Positions 26,288 to 35,592 of a stretch of 64,000 nucleotides of DNA are shown here, one piece after another. This stretch comes from Streptomyces sp. NBC_01304 (GTDB lineage: Bacteria > Actinomycetota > Actinomycetes > Streptomycetales > Streptomycetaceae). Both the position numbers and the translations under genes were made by a program. Under the pieces are notes generated by a model. The model made no database searches and was not told the origin of the DNA. It saw only the letters and a list, made by a program, of their open reading frames with translations. The stretch covers positions 2,418,001 through 2,482,000 of the forward strand of contig NZ_CP109055.1 in NCBI RefSeq assembly GCF_035975855.1. Direction: 5' to 3'. The number at the start of each line of letters is the position of its first letter. The stretch's first letter is position 1.

Positions 26288-27625
26288 GTGAAGGACATCC
26301 TGGACGCGATCCAGTCGCCGGACTCCACTCCCGCCGACTTCGCCGCACTCCCCCTCCCCGACTCGTACCGCGCGATCACCGTGCACAAGGACGAGGCGGA
26401 CATGTTCGAGGGTCTTCAGACCCGCGACAAGGACCCCCGCAAGTCGCTGCACCTGGACGACGTGCCGGTGCCCGAACTCGGCCCGGGCGAGGCCCTGGTG
26501 GCCGTCATGGCCAGCTCGGTCAACTACAACTCGGTCTGGACCTCGATCTTCGAGCCGCTGTCGACCTTCAGCTTCCTGGAGCGCTACGGCAAGCTCAGCG
26601 AGCTCACCAAGCGCCACGACCTGCCGTACCACGTGATCGGCTCCGACCTCGCGGGCGTCGTGCTGCGCACCGGCCCCGGCGTCAACGCCTGGAAGCCCGG
26701 CGACGAGGTCGTCGCGCACTGCCTCTCCGTCGAGCTGGAGTCGAGCGACGGCCACAACGACACGATGCTCGACCCCGAGCAGCGCATCTGGGGCTTCGAG
26801 ACCAACTTCGGCGGCCTCGCCGAGATCGCGCTCGTCAAGTCCAACCAACTCATGCCGAAGCCCGACCACTTGAGCTGGGAGGAGGCCGCGGCTCCCGGTC
26901 TGGTCAACTCGACCGCGTACCGCCAGCTCGTCTCGCGCAACGGCGCCGGCATGAAGCAGGGCGACAACGTGCTGATCTGGGGCGCGAGCGGCGGACTCGG
27001 CTCCTACGCCACGCAGTTCGCGCTCGCCGGCGGCGCCAACCCGATCTGTGTCGTGTCCAGCGAGCAGAAGGCGGACATCTGCCGGTCCATGGGCGCCGAG
27101 GCGATCATCGACCGCAACGCCGAGGGCTACAAGTTCTGGAAGGACGAGCACACCCAGGACCCGAAGGAGTGGAAGCGCTTCGGCAAGCGCATCCGCGAGT
27201 TCACCGGCGGCGAGGACATCGACATCGTCTTCGAGCACCCCGGCCGCGAGACCTTCGGCGCCTCGGTGTACGTCACCCGCAAGGGCGGCACCATCACCAC
27301 CTGCGCCTCCACCTCCGGCTACATGCACGAGTACGACAACCGCTACCTGTGGATGTCCCTGAAGCGCATCATCGGCTCGCACTTCGCCAACTACCGCGAG
27401 GCCTGGGAGGCCAACCGCCTGATCGCGAAGGGGAAGATCCACCCGACACTGTCGAAGGTGTACTCCCTGGAGGACACCGGGCAGGCCGCGTACGACGTGC
27501 ACCGCAACCTCCACCAGGGCAAGGTCGGCGTCCTCGCCCTCGCCCCGCAGGAGGGCCTGGGCGTGCGCGACGAGGAGAAGCGCGCCCAGCACATCGACGC
27601 CATCAACCGCTTCCGCAACATCTGA
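26288..27625 (+). CDS. ccr: Crotonyl-CoA carboxylase/reductase
   Basis: A 445-residue medium-chain dehydrogenase/reductase that reductively carboxylates crotonyl-CoA to (2S)-ethylmalonyl-CoA with NADPH. It shows the Ccr-type N-terminal extension, the GroES-like domain with VIGSDLAGVVLRTGPGVNAWKPGDEVVAH, and the NADPH loop VLIWGASGGLGSYATQFALAGG at about residue 230. EHPGRETFGASVYV and STSGYMHEYDNRYLWMS, typical of carboxylating members, follow. The start is GTG 26288 with GGAGG 6 bases before it. It heads an operon with ecm, mcl, mch and mcd, and also supplies ethylmalonyl-CoA for polyketides. Confidence 0.95.
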   Translation: MKDILDAIQSPDSTPADFAALPLPDSYRAITVHKDEADMFEGLQTRDKDPRKSLHLDDVPVPELGPGEALVAVMASSVNYNSVWTSIFEPLSTFSFLERYGKLSELTKRHDLPYHVIGSDLAGVVLRTGPGVNAWKPGDEVVAHCLSVELESSDGHNDTMLDPEQRIWGFETNFGGLAEIALVKSNQLMPKPDHLSWEEAAAPGLVNSTAYRQLVSRNGAGMKQGDNVLIWGASGGLGSYATQFALAGGANPICVVSSEQKADICRSMGAEAIIDRNAEGYKFWKDEHTQDPKEWKRFGKRIREFTGGEDIDIVFEHPGRETFGASVYVTRKGGTITTCASTSGYMHEYDNRYLWMSLKRIIGSHFANYREAWEANRLIAKGKIHPTLSKVYSLEDTGQAAYDVHRNLHQGKVGVLALAPQEGLGVRDEEKRAQHIDAINRFRNI

Positions 27626-27647
27626 AACGCCCAAGGAGCAGCGGAAG

Positions 27648-29699
27648 ATGACTGAGCGTCAGAAGGACCGGCCGTGGCTCATGCGCACCTACGCCGGTCA
27701 CTCCACGGCGGAGGCGTCCAACGAGCTGTACCGCCGCAACCTCGCCAAGGGCCAGACCGGCCTGTCGGTCGCGTTCGACCTGCCGACGCAGACCGGCTAC
27801 GACCCCGACCACATCCTCGCCCGCGGCGAGGTCGGCCGGGTCGGCGTACCGGTCTCGCACCTCGGTGACATGCGGCGGCTGTTCCAGGACATCCCCCTGG
27901 AGCAGATGAACACCTCGATGACCATCAACGCCACCGCGATGTGGCTCCTGGCGCTCTACCAGGTGGTCGCCGAGGAACAGGGCGCGGACATCACGCAGCT
28001 CCAGGGGACGACGCAGAACGACATCGTCAAGGAGTACCTGTCGCGCGGGACCCATGTCTTCCCGCCCGGGCCGAGTCTGCGCCTGACGACCGACATGATC
28101 GCTTACACGGTGTCCCACATCCCCAAGTGGAACCCGATCAACATCTGCAGCTACCACCTCCAGGAGGCGGGGGCCACACCGGTCCAGGAGATCGCTTACG
28201 CGATGTCCACCGCCATCGCGGTTCTCGATGCTGTACGCGACTCAGGGCAGGTCCCCGCCGAGAAGTTCGGGGACGTCGTGGCCCGTATCTCCTTCTTTGT
28301 GAACGCGGGTGTCCGCTTCATCGAGGAGATGTGCAAGATGCGGGCGTTCGGGCGGATCTGGGATCAGGTCACGCGCGAGCGATACAGCATCGAGAACCCG
28401 AAACAGCGCCGGTTCCGGTACGGGGTCCAGGTCAACTCCCTGGGCCTGACCGAGGCGCAGCCGGAGAACAACGTCCAGCGGATCGTCCTTGAGATGCTGG
28501 CCGTGACGCTCTCCAAGGACGCCCGCGCGCGGGCCGTCCAACTCCCGGCCTGGAACGAGGCGTTGGGCCTGCCCCGCCCCTGGGACCAGCAGTGGTCCCT
28601 TCGGATCCAGCAGGTCCTCGCGCATGAGAGCGACCTGTTGGAGTACGAGGACATCTTCGCCGGCTCCCATGTGATCGAGGAGAAGGTGGCCCAGCTGGTC
28701 AAGGACTCCCTCGCCGAGATCGACCGGATCCAGGAGATGGGCGGTGCGATGGCCGCCGTCGAGTCCGGGTACCTCAAGTCCCAGCTCGTCTCCTCGCACG
28801 CCGAGCGCAGGGCGCGCATCGAGGGCGGCGAGGACAAGATCGTCGGGGTCAACGTCTTCGAGACCACCGAGCCCAACCCGCTCACCGCCGACCTGGACGC
28901 CGCGATCATGTCGGTCGACCCGGCCGTCGAGGCCCGCGTGGTGCGGGCCATCGGCGACTGGCGCACCACCCGGCAGGAGTCGTCGGACCGGCAGGGCATG
29001 GGCGACCCGTACCACTACCCGACCACCCTTCAGGCCCTGCAGCGCCTGAAGGACGCCGCCGCCGGCACGGAGAACCTGATGGAGGCCACCCTTGAGTGCG
29101 CCCGGGCCGGGGTGACCACCGGCGAGTGGTCGGGGGCGCTGCGCGAGGTGTTCGGCGAGTTCCGGGCGCCCACGGGCGTCTCGTCCGCGCCGGTCGCCGT
29201 GACCGCCGAGGAGGGCACGCCGCTCGCCGTCGTACGCGAGAAGGTGGCGCGTACGGCCGAGGAGATGGGGTCCGGCAAGCTCCGCCTCCTGGTCGGCAAG
29301 CCTGGTCTGGACGGACACTCCAACGGGGCCGAGCAGATCGCGGTGCGTGCGCGGGACGCCGGCTTCGAGGTGGTCTACCAGGGCATCCGGCTCACCCCGG
29401 AGCAGATCGTGTCCGCCGCGCTGTCGGAGGACGTGCACTGTGTGGGCCTGTCCATCCTGTCCGGCTCGCACGCCGAGCTGGTGCCGGATGTGCTGGAGAG
29501 GATGCACGAAGCGGGGGCGCACGACGTGCCCGTCATCGTCGGCGGCATCATTCCGAATGCCGACGCCGAACAATTGAAGCGGGCGGGCGTGGCCGCCGTC
29601 TTCACCCCGAAGGACTTCGGTATCACGGAGATCATCGGCCGTATCGTCGACGAGATCCGGCAAGCGAACAAGCTCGACCCTCTGGAGGTCCCCGCATGA
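27648..29699 (+). CDS. ecm: Ethylmalonyl-CoA mutase (B12-dependent, MeaA)
   Basis: A 683-residue single-chain acyl-CoA mutase that rearranges ethylmalonyl-CoA to methylsuccinyl-CoA. The TIM-barrel substrate domain (about 1-520) begins with RPWLMRTYAGHSTAEASNELYRRNLAKGQTGLS in pieces and contains TQNDIVKEYLSRGTHVFPP. The cobalamin domain (about 545-683) has the DxHxxG motif in KPGLDGHSNG, SILSGSH and GGIIPNADAE. It is 23 bases after ccr and overlaps mcl by 4 bases (ATGA), so the genes are translated together. MeaA-type proteins were first named from Methylobacterium. Confidence 0.95.
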   Translation: MTERQKDRPWLMRTYAGHSTAEASNELYRRNLAKGQTGLSVAFDLPTQTGYDPDHILARGEVGRVGVPVSHLGDMRRLFQDIPLEQMNTSMTINATAMWLLALYQVVAEEQGADITQLQGTTQNDIVKEYLSRGTHVFPPGPSLRLTTDMIAYTVSHIPKWNPINICSYHLQEAGATPVQEIAYAMSTAIAVLDAVRDSGQVPAEKFGDVVARISFFVNAGVRFIEEMCKMRAFGRIWDQVTRERYSIENPKQRRFRYGVQVNSLGLTEAQPENNVQRIVLEMLAVTLSKDARARAVQLPAWNEALGLPRPWDQQWSLRIQQVLAHESDLLEYEDIFAGSHVIEEKVAQLVKDSLAEIDRIQEMGGAMAAVESGYLKSQLVSSHAERRARIEGGEDKIVGVNVFETTEPNPLTADLDAAIMSVDPAVEARVVRAIGDWRTTRQESSDRQGMGDPYHYPTTLQALQRLKDAAAGTENLMEATLECARAGVTTGEWSGALREVFGEFRAPTGVSSAPVAVTAEEGTPLAVVREKVARTAEEMGSGKLRLLVGKPGLDGHSNGAEQIAVRARDAGFEVVYQGIRLTPEQIVSAALSEDVHCVGLSILSGSHAELVPDVLERMHEAGAHDVPVIVGGIIPNADAEQLKRAGVAAVFTPKDFGITEIIGRIVDEIRQANKLDPLEVPA

Positions 29700-30661
29700 C
29701 CGCGCCCATCAACCGTCTCCGTCCGCGGCGTTCCTGCCTCGCGGTCCCGGGCTCGAACCCCCGCTTCCTGGAAAAGGCCCAGGGCCTGCCGGCCGACCAG
29801 GTCTTCCTCGACCTGGAGGACGCCTGCGCGCCGCTCGCCAAGCCGGAGGCCCGGCACACCATCGTCAAGTTCCTCAACGAGGGTGACTGGACCGGCAAGA
29901 CGCGCGTGGTCCGCGTGAACGACTGGACCACCGAGTGGACGTACCGCGATGTCGTGACGGTCGTCGAGGGCGCGGGCCAGAACCTCGACTGCATCATGCT
30001 GCCGAAGGTGCAGGACGCCCAGCAGGTCGTCGCGCTCGACCTCCTGCTCACCCAGATCGAGAAGACGATGGGCTTCGAGGTCGGGAAGATCGGCATCGAG
30101 GCGCAGATCGAGAACGCCAAGGGCCTCAACAACGTCAACGCGATCGCCGAGGCCTCGCCCCGCACCGAGACCATCATCTTCGGCCCGGCCGACTTCATGG
30201 CGTCCATCAACATGAAGACCCTGGTCGTCGGCGAGCAGCCGCCGGGCTACGGCGCGGACGCGTACCACTACATCCTGATGAAGATCCTGATGGCGGCCCG
30301 CGCCAACGACCTCCAGGCGATCGACGGCCCCTACCTGCAGATCCGCAACGTGGACGGCTACCGCGAGGTCGCCCAGCGCGCCGCCGCCCTCGGCTTCGAC
30401 GGCAAGTGGGTCCTGCACCCCGGTCAGGTCGAGGCGTCGAACGAGATCTTCTCGCCGTCGCAGGAGGACTTCGACCACGCCGAGCTGATCCTGGACGCGT
30501 ACGACTACTGCACCTCCGAGGCGGGCGGCAAGAAGGGCTCCGCGATGCTCGGCGACGAGATGATCGACGAGGCCAGCCGCAAGATGGCGCTCGTCATCTC
30601 CGGCAAGGGCCGGGCCGCCGGCATGACGCGTATCTCGAAGTTCGAAATCCCCGAGAGCTAA
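29696..30661 (+). CDS. mcl: Malyl-CoA / beta-methylmalyl-CoA lyase (HpcH/HpaI family)
   Basis: A 321-residue citrate-lyase-beta-like TIM barrel. It has the metal and acid residues of the family in LEDACAPLAKPEAR, KVQDAQQV, IEAQIENAKGL and the long GPADFMASINMKTLVVGEQPPGY motif. In the ethylmalonyl-CoA pathway this enzyme cleaves beta-methylmalyl-CoA to glyoxylate and propionyl-CoA and can handle malyl-CoA. ATG 29696 overlaps the ecm stop by 4 bases. Homologues are often annotated only as citE; gene order supports the pathway-specific role. Confidence 0.9.
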   Translation: MTAPINRLRPRRSCLAVPGSNPRFLEKAQGLPADQVFLDLEDACAPLAKPEARHTIVKFLNEGDWTGKTRVVRVNDWTTEWTYRDVVTVVEGAGQNLDCIMLPKVQDAQQVVALDLLLTQIEKTMGFEVGKIGIEAQIENAKGLNNVNAIAEASPRTETIIFGPADFMASINMKTLVVGEQPPGYGADAYHYILMKILMAARANDLQAIDGPYLQIRNVDGYREVAQRAAALGFDGKWVLHPGQVEASNEIFSPSQEDFDHAELILDAYDYCTSEAGGKKGSAMLGDEMIDEASRKMALVISGKGRAAGMTRISKFEIPES

Positions 30662-30676
30662 GGAGCCCTGAGCGCG

Positions 30677-31201
30677 ATGCAGTTCGGACGCACTTACGAG
30701 GAGTTCGAGGTCGGGGCGGTCTACAAGCACTGGCCCGGAAAGACGGTCACCGAGTACGACGACCACCTCTTCTGTCTCCTCACCATGAACCACCACCCGC
30801 TCCACATGGACACCAACTATGCGGAGAAGACGACCGATTTCGGGAAGAACGTCGTCGTGGGCAACTACATCTACTCGCTGTTGCTGGGCATGAGCGTTCC
30901 GGATGTGTCCGGGAAGGCCATCGCCAACCTGGAGATCGAGTCGCTGAAGCACGTGGCGCCGACCTTCCACGGCGACACGCTCTACGGCGAGACGACGGTT
31001 CTCGACAAGACGCCGTCGAAGTCGAAGAACGACCGCGGGATCGTCTACGTGGAGACCAAGGGCTACAAGCAGGACGGCACGCTGGTCTGTGTGTTCCGCC
31101 GCAAGGTCATGGTCCCGACGGAGACGTACATCAAGGAGCGCGGCGGCGAGCAGCCCGGCCGCCCGGAGCTCGTCGAGCCCGTGAAGAAGCAGGAGAAGTA
31201 G
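30677..31201 (+). CDS. MaoC-family mesaconyl-CoA hydratase
   Basis: A 174-residue single hot-dog domain with the MaoC hydratase signature: acidic and His residues in MNHHPLHMDTNYAE and the following FGKNVVVGNYIYSLLLGM. In this operon it is expected to hydrate mesaconyl-CoA to beta-methylmalyl-CoA. It is half the length of the double hot-dog Mch of proteobacteria, which fits the short actinobacterial form. It lies 15 bases after mcl and 2 bases before the dehydrogenase gene. The reaction is inferred from family and context. Confidence 0.85.
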   Translation: MQFGRTYEEFEVGAVYKHWPGKTVTEYDDHLFCLLTMNHHPLHMDTNYAEKTTDFGKNVVVGNYIYSLLLGMSVPDVSGKAIANLEIESLKHVAPTFHGDTLYGETTVLDKTPSKSKNDRGIVYVETKGYKQDGTLVCVFRRKVMVPTETYIKERGGEQPGRPELVEPVKKQEK

Positions 31202-31203
31202 CA

Positions 31204-32409
31204 ATGAGCCGACTCGCTCAGACCGCTGGCCTCACCGACGTCCAGCAGGAGATCCTGTCCACCGTCCGGGACTTCGTCGACAAGGAGATCATTCCTGTCG
31301 CGACGGAGTTGGAGCACCGGGACGAGTACCCGCAGCAGATCGTCGACGGCCTCAAGGAGTTGGGGCTCTTCGGCCTCATGATCCCGGAGGAGTACGGCGG
31401 CCTGGGCGAGTCGCTCCTCACGTACGCGCTGTGCGTGGAGGAGATAGCGCGGGGCTGGATGTCGGTCTCCGGCATCATCAACACGCACTTCATCGTGGCG
31501 TACATGCTGAAGCAGCACGGCACCCAGGAGCAGAAGGACACCTTCCTGCCGCGGATGGCGCTCGGCGAGGTGCGCGGCGCGTTCTCCATGTCGGAGCCGG
31601 CGCTCGGCTCGGATGTGTCGGCGATCACGTCGAAGGGCGTCAAGGACGGTGACGAGTACGTCCTGAACGGCCAGAAGATGTGGCTGACGAACGGCGGAAC
31701 GTCGAATCTGGTGGCCGTTCTGTGCCGGAGTGACGAGGGTCACCCGGAGGGCACGGCGCCGCACAAGTCGATGACGACGTTCCTGGTCGAGAAGGAGCCC
31801 GGCTTCGGCGAGGTCCGTCCCGGGCTGACCATCCCGGGCAAGATCGACAAGATGGGTTACAAGGGGGTCGATACCACCGAACTCATCATGGACGGACTGC
31901 GAATTCCGGCCAATCGTGTGCTCGGCGGGGCCACCGGTCGCGGGTTTTACCAAATGATGGACGGTGTCGAAGTCGGTCGCGTCAATGTTGCAGCGCGTGG
32001 CTGCGGCGTCGCGCAGCGTGCCTTTGAATTGGGTGTCTCTTATGCCCAACAACGCCACACTTTCGGAAAAGCGATCGCCGAGCACCAGGCGATTCAGTTC
32101 AAGCTGGCCGAGATGGCTACCAAGGTCGAGGCCGCTCATGCGATGATGGTTAACGCAGCACGCAAAAAGGACTCCGGGGAACGAAACGACCTCGAAGCAG
32201 GGATGGCGAAGTACCTCGCGTCCGAATACTGCAAAGAAGTCGTGGAGGACGCCTTCCGTATCCATGGTGGCTACGGGTTCTCCAAGGAGTACGAGATCGA
32301 GCGGCTCTACCGCGAGGCCCCGATGCTGCTGATCGGTGAAGGTACCGCCGAGATCCAGAAAATGATCATTGGGCGGCGCCTGCTCGAGGAGTATCGACTC
32401 CAGGGCTAA
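31204..32409 (+). CDS. Acyl-CoA dehydrogenase, probable methylsuccinyl-CoA dehydrogenase
   Basis: A 401-residue FAD enzyme with the standard domains: helical N-terminal, middle barrel with FSMSEPALGSDVSAITSKGV and MWLTNGGTSN, and a C-terminal bundle with EDAFRIHGGYGFSKEYEIERLYREA including the acidic catalytic region. Position in the operon points to oxidation of methylsuccinyl-CoA to mesaconyl-CoA. It lacks the long N-terminal extension of the Rhodobacter enzyme. ATG 31204 follows the mch stop after 2 bases. The last third (about 31880-32260) uses A/T-ending codons much more than the rest of the gene, which is odd for this genome. Confidence 0.88.
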   Translation: MSRLAQTAGLTDVQQEILSTVRDFVDKEIIPVATELEHRDEYPQQIVDGLKELGLFGLMIPEEYGGLGESLLTYALCVEEIARGWMSVSGIINTHFIVAYMLKQHGTQEQKDTFLPRMALGEVRGAFSMSEPALGSDVSAITSKGVKDGDEYVLNGQKMWLTNGGTSNLVAVLCRSDEGHPEGTAPHKSMTTFLVEKEPGFGEVRPGLTIPGKIDKMGYKGVDTTELIMDGLRIPANRVLGGATGRGFYQMMDGVEVGRVNVAARGCGVAQRAFELGVSYAQQRHTFGKAIAEHQAIQFKLAEMATKVEAAHAMMVNAARKKDSGERNDLEAGMAKYLASEYCKEVVEDAFRIHGGYGFSKEYEIERLYREAPMLLIGEGTAEIQKMIIGRRLLEEYRLQG

Positions 32410-32578
32410 AAGTCCTGATTTGGGTGTTTTCTTCACGATGAAGATCACACTCTGTCAACACTCTTCGGCCGCCGACTCGGCTTCCCGGCTTGCCCAGTTG
32501 TTGCGTGCAACCGATACGATCCCGGAAAAGCCGCCGTCCCCCGTCTCCGCGCGGCATCATCCGCTACGAAGGTCATCC

Positions 32579-33235
32579 ATGCCCCACAGCCAAACCTCTG
32601 CACCACGCGACGGCGCCCTCAAGGGCCGCCTTGCTCGCGGAGCATCGCCGTGGCTTCTGCCGACCGTCGCCACCGCAGCGATCAGCCTCGCCCGCTCGCG
32701 CCGTTCCACGGCCGCGCGGGTCGTCGCCGTACCCGCCACCGCTCTTGCGGCGGGCATGCTGTGGTTCTTCCGCGACCCCGAGCGCGAGATCACTCAGGGC
32801 CGGGTCATCTCCCCGGCCGACGGTGTGGTGCAGAGCATCATGCCGTGGAAGGACGGACGCACCCGCGTCGCGATCTTCATGAGCCCGTTGAACGTCCACG
32901 TCAACCGCGCGCCTCTGTCGGGCACGGTGACTTCGGTCGAGCACATCCCCGGTGGGTTCGTGCCGGCGTTCAACAAGGAGAGCGAGAACAACGAGCGCGT
33001 TGTCTGGCACTTCGACACCGAGCTCGGTGACATCGAGATGGTGCAGATCGCGGGCGCGGTCGCACGGCGCATCGTTCCTTACGTGCCGCAGGGCACGAAG
33101 GTGGAGCAGGGTGAGCGAATCGGTCTGATCCGTTTCGGCTCGCGCGTCGACATCTACCTCCCTGAGGGTGTCGAGGTCGCGGTCGAGGTCGGTCAGAAGA
33201 CCGAGGCTGGGGTGACTCGCATTGACCGTGATTGA
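32579..33235 (+). CDS. psd: Phosphatidylserine decarboxylase proenzyme
   Basis: A 218-residue short-form Psd that makes phosphatidylethanolamine from phosphatidylserine. An N-terminal membrane segment (VVAVPATALAAGMLWFF) precedes the catalytic part with RVISPADGVVQSI, SPLNVHVNRAPLSG and the self-cleavage site LIRFGSRVD. Cleavage before Ser188 would generate the pyruvoyl group. ATG 32579 lacks a strong ribosome-binding site. The 3' end overlaps pssA, so both PE-synthesis enzymes are made together. The 169-bp spacer after mcd is relatively A+T-rich and may hold a separate promoter, with a candidate GTTGCGTGCAAC site at 32500-32511. Confidence 0.93.
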   Translation: MPHSQTSAPRDGALKGRLARGASPWLLPTVATAAISLARSRRSTAARVVAVPATALAAGMLWFFRDPEREITQGRVISPADGVVQSIMPWKDGRTRVAIFMSPLNVHVNRAPLSGTVTSVEHIPGGFVPAFNKESENNERVVWHFDTELGDIEMVQIAGAVARRIVPYVPQGTKVEQGERIGLIRFGSRVDIYLPEGVEVAVEVGQKTEAGVTRIDRD

Positions 33236-34070
33236 TCCTGATACACAGGCCGGGTGGGTGCCCGAGGCCGAGGACGACTCCGAAGAGGAGATGCCGCTGT
33301 CGCTGCGTCTCTCAATAGCGGACACCCTCACCCTCGGTAACGCCACGTGCGGGTTCATGGCGGTGTACTTCACCACCACCGGCATCCTCATCCCGCACCT
33401 CACCGGCGACGAGGCGGGCATGGCCCGCAACAGCGCCGCCACCGCGGTGATACTGATGCTGTGCGCGGCGGTCTTCGACCTCTTCGACGGCCTCGTGGCC
33501 CGCAAGCTGCGGTCGTCGCCGATGGGCGCGGAGCTGGACAACCTCTCCGACCTGATCAGCTTCGGTCTCGCTCCCGCGTACTTCGTGCTCGTTTACGGCA
33601 TGGTCGCGAGGGACGCGCATGAGCGGGTCGCGGCGGTGGGCGCGATCGTCGTGCTGTTGGCGGTGGTGCTGCGGCTTGCGAGATTCTCGTGCGTCACCGT
33701 GAAGGACGGCACCTTCCAGGGCATGCCCTCGCCGTTCGGTGCGCTCACGGTCGTCTCGATCGTGCTGCTCGAGCTGCCGTTCTACGCGACGCTGATGGCG
33801 ATCGTGGGTACGGCGTGGCTGATGGTGAGCCGGGTCGAGTATCCGAAGCCTCGTGGCCGCCTGGCCGTCGCGATGCTGTCGTGGATCGTGCTGAGCATAG
33901 GGCTGCTCGCTGCCTGGGCCTTCGATGCGCCCGGTGGGCAGTTGCTGCTTCAGACGGGCTGTGCGCTGCAGCTCGTGCTCGGCGCGGTGATTCCGCTCTT
34001 CGCCACGGCTCGACGGGTGAACAACTTCCGCGACAACCGCCGCGAGGCGCGTGCGGCTCAGCTGCCGTAG
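33222..34070 (+). CDS. pssA: CDP-diacylglycerol-serine O-phosphatidyltransferase
   Basis: A 282-residue membrane enzyme with about eight helices that joins serine to CDP-diacylglycerol. The CDP-alcohol phosphotransferase signature is complete: DGLVARKLRSSPMGAELDNLSD, with the two-DG/AR and D...D metal ligands. It starts inside psd: TTG 33222 (7 bases after GGGGTG) or GTG 33228, overlapping psd by 14 or 8 bases. Its product is the substrate of Psd. A strong terminator follows 22 bases after the stop. Confidence 0.92.
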   Translation: MTVIDPDTQAGWVPEAEDDSEEEMPLSLRLSIADTLTLGNATCGFMAVYFTTTGILIPHLTGDEAGMARNSAATAVILMLCAAVFDLFDGLVARKLRSSPMGAELDNLSDLISFGLAPAYFVLVYGMVARDAHERVAAVGAIVVLLAVVLRLARFSCVTVKDGTFQGMPSPFGALTVVSIVLLELPFYATLMAIVGTAWLMVSRVEYPKPRGRLAVAMLSWIVLSIGLLAAWAFDAPGGQLLLQTGCALQLVLGAVIPLFATARRVNNFRDNRREARAAQLP

Positions 34071-34091
34071 TTCACACCAGTACGTTGACCG

Positions 34092-34124
34092 AAGGGGCCC
34101 GAACCAACAGGTTCGGGCCCCTTT
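34092..34124 (+). terminator. Strong hairpin terminator after pssA
   Basis: AAGGGGCCCGAAC (34092-34104), loop CAACAG, and GTTCGGGCCCCTT (34111-34123) form a perfect 13-bp stem ending in TTT. It closes the ethylmalonyl-CoA/phospholipid gene group and faces the end of the araC-type gene, so it can work in both directions. Confidence 0.9.
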
Positions 34125-34166
34125 GGCGTATCCGGCCGCCCTGCGCGTCGGCCGGCCCGTTCGACG

Positions 34167-34970
34167 TCAGCCGCGCCTGCCCCGGCCCGCGTACCGCCCC
34201 GGTGGGACCCCGATGAGGCGCTTGAAGTGCCGGGTCAGATGCGACTGGTCGTAGAAGCCCGCCTCCCGTGCCACCTCGCCGGCCGGGCGCCCCGCCAGGA
34301 GCAGCCGGCGTGCGCGGTCGACGCGGCGCGAGGTGACGTACTGGTGCGGGGCGATACCGAAGGCGGCGCTGAAGGCACGGACGAGATGGGCGGGATGGGC
34401 GTGCACGAGCCCGGCCGCCTCGTCCAGGGTGATGCCGTCGAGCAGCCGCTCGTCCAGGAGGTCGCGCAGCGCATGGGCGACACCGGGTGCGGGCGGCTCG
34501 TCCGCTGCCGTCAGACGGGGGCGCAGGTGGGTGCGCAGACGCTCCGCGACGAGGGCGAGGCGGCTCTCCGCCTCCAGTTCGTCGCCGACGTGTGTCAGGG
34601 ACCCGTGCAGCCGGCCGATACGGCGACGCAGGACCGGGTCGACGAGGTCGGGGCTGTCCACCGCAGGGCCGATGAGGGTCTCGTCGAGCAGCGTGCTGTC
34701 GAGGTAGAGCACCCGCTTGCGGAACCCGCCGGGGGTGGCGGGCGAGCCGTTGTGCGGAACGTGCGGCGGGAGCAGGCTGACCGTGTCGCCCGGGGTGCCG
34801 TGCTGGTGCCGGTCCAGGTCGTAGCGGACGGCTCCGTCGTCGACGATCAGAAGCGTCCAGGCGTCATGGACGTGCATGGGGTAGGCGTGCTCGGTGAAAC
34901 GGGCGTGGAAGACCTCCACGACGCCCGTCACGGCAGGACGCCAGGCGGTGATGCGCTCGCCGGGGACCAT
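34167..34970 (-). CDS. AraC-family transcriptional regulator
   Basis: A 267-residue regulator with an N-terminal cupin-type ligand-binding part (YPMHVHDAWTLLIVDDGAVRYDLDRH...VSLLPPHVPHNG). The C-terminal double helix-turn-helix is ITLDEAAGLVHAHPAHLVRAFSAAFGIAPHQYV and the second helix pair AGEVAREAGFYDQSHLTRHFKRLIGVPPGRY. ATG 34970 was chosen since it opens the cupin domain. It is divergent from the DUF2000 gene with about 50 bases between, so it very likely controls that gene and itself. Confidence 0.88.
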   Translation of the reverse strand: MVPGERITAWRPAVTGVVEVFHARFTEHAYPMHVHDAWTLLIVDDGAVRYDLDRHQHGTPGDTVSLLPPHVPHNGSPATPGGFRKRVLYLDSTLLDETLIGPAVDSPDLVDPVLRRRIGRLHGSLTHVGDELEAESRLALVAERLRTHLRPRLTAADEPPAPGVAHALRDLLDERLLDGITLDEAAGLVHAHPAHLVRAFSAAFGIAPHQYVTSRRVDRARRLLLAGRPAGEVAREAGFYDQSHLTRHFKRLIGVPPGRYAGRGRRG

Positions 34971-35019
34971 GCAAGGAACGTACAAGACGCGGCATCCGCG
35001 CACGCGGGAGTCTCGACGC

Positions 35020-35496
35020 ATGAGAACAGACGCCCCCGCCACCGCGCACCACGAAGCCCCCGAGCCCACTGCCGAGCTGGCGCCCGTCCGCTTCGACACC
35101 AAGATCGCCGTGCTGCTGCGCGAGGACCTCGAGCCCTGGCAGCGGCTGAACGTCACCGCGTTCCTGGTCAGCGGGCTCGGCTCGACGACGCCCGAAGTGG
35201 TCGGCGAGCCCTACGCGGACGCCGACGGGACCGCGTATCTGCCGATGTTCCGCCAGCCCGTGCTGGTCTTCGAAGGGGCCAAGGAGCTGATGGCCGCCGT
35301 GCGCCGCCGTGGGCTGTCCCGCTCCCTGACGACGGGCGTGTTCACCGCCGACCTGTTCGCCACCGGCAACGACCGGGACAACAGGGCGGCGGTGCGGGCC
35401 GTGCACGGTGAGCAGCTCGACCTGGTCGGCATCGCGGTGTACGGGGCCCGGAGCGCGGTGGACAAGGTGCTCAAGGGCGCTCGGATGCATCCCTGA
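35020..35496 (+). CDS. DUF2000 domain protein
   Basis: A 158-residue cytosolic protein. After an unconserved N-terminal 25 residues comes one DUF2000 domain: FDTKIAVLLREDLEPWQRLNVTAFLVSGLG, then YLPMFRQPVLVFEG, ending LDLVGIAVYGARSAVDKVLKGARM. The family has a PTH2-like fold and no known reaction. AraC-DUF2000 pairs are common; the regulator next door probably responds to the same signal. A CGGGAG site lies 9 bases before ATG 35020. Confidence 0.85.
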   Translation: MRTDAPATAHHEAPEPTAELAPVRFDTKIAVLLREDLEPWQRLNVTAFLVSGLGSTTPEVVGEPYADADGTAYLPMFRQPVLVFEGAKELMAAVRRRGLSRSLTTGVFTADLFATGNDRDNRAAVRAVHGEQLDLVGIAVYGARSAVDKVLKGARMHP

Positions 35497-35592
35497 CGCG
35501 CGGGAGCGTCCAGGCGGTCACAGGTCCTGACCCGTGACCGCCCGGACGGCCTGGTGCCGCGGCCGCCGGGGCGGCCGGGGGCCGATGTCGGC

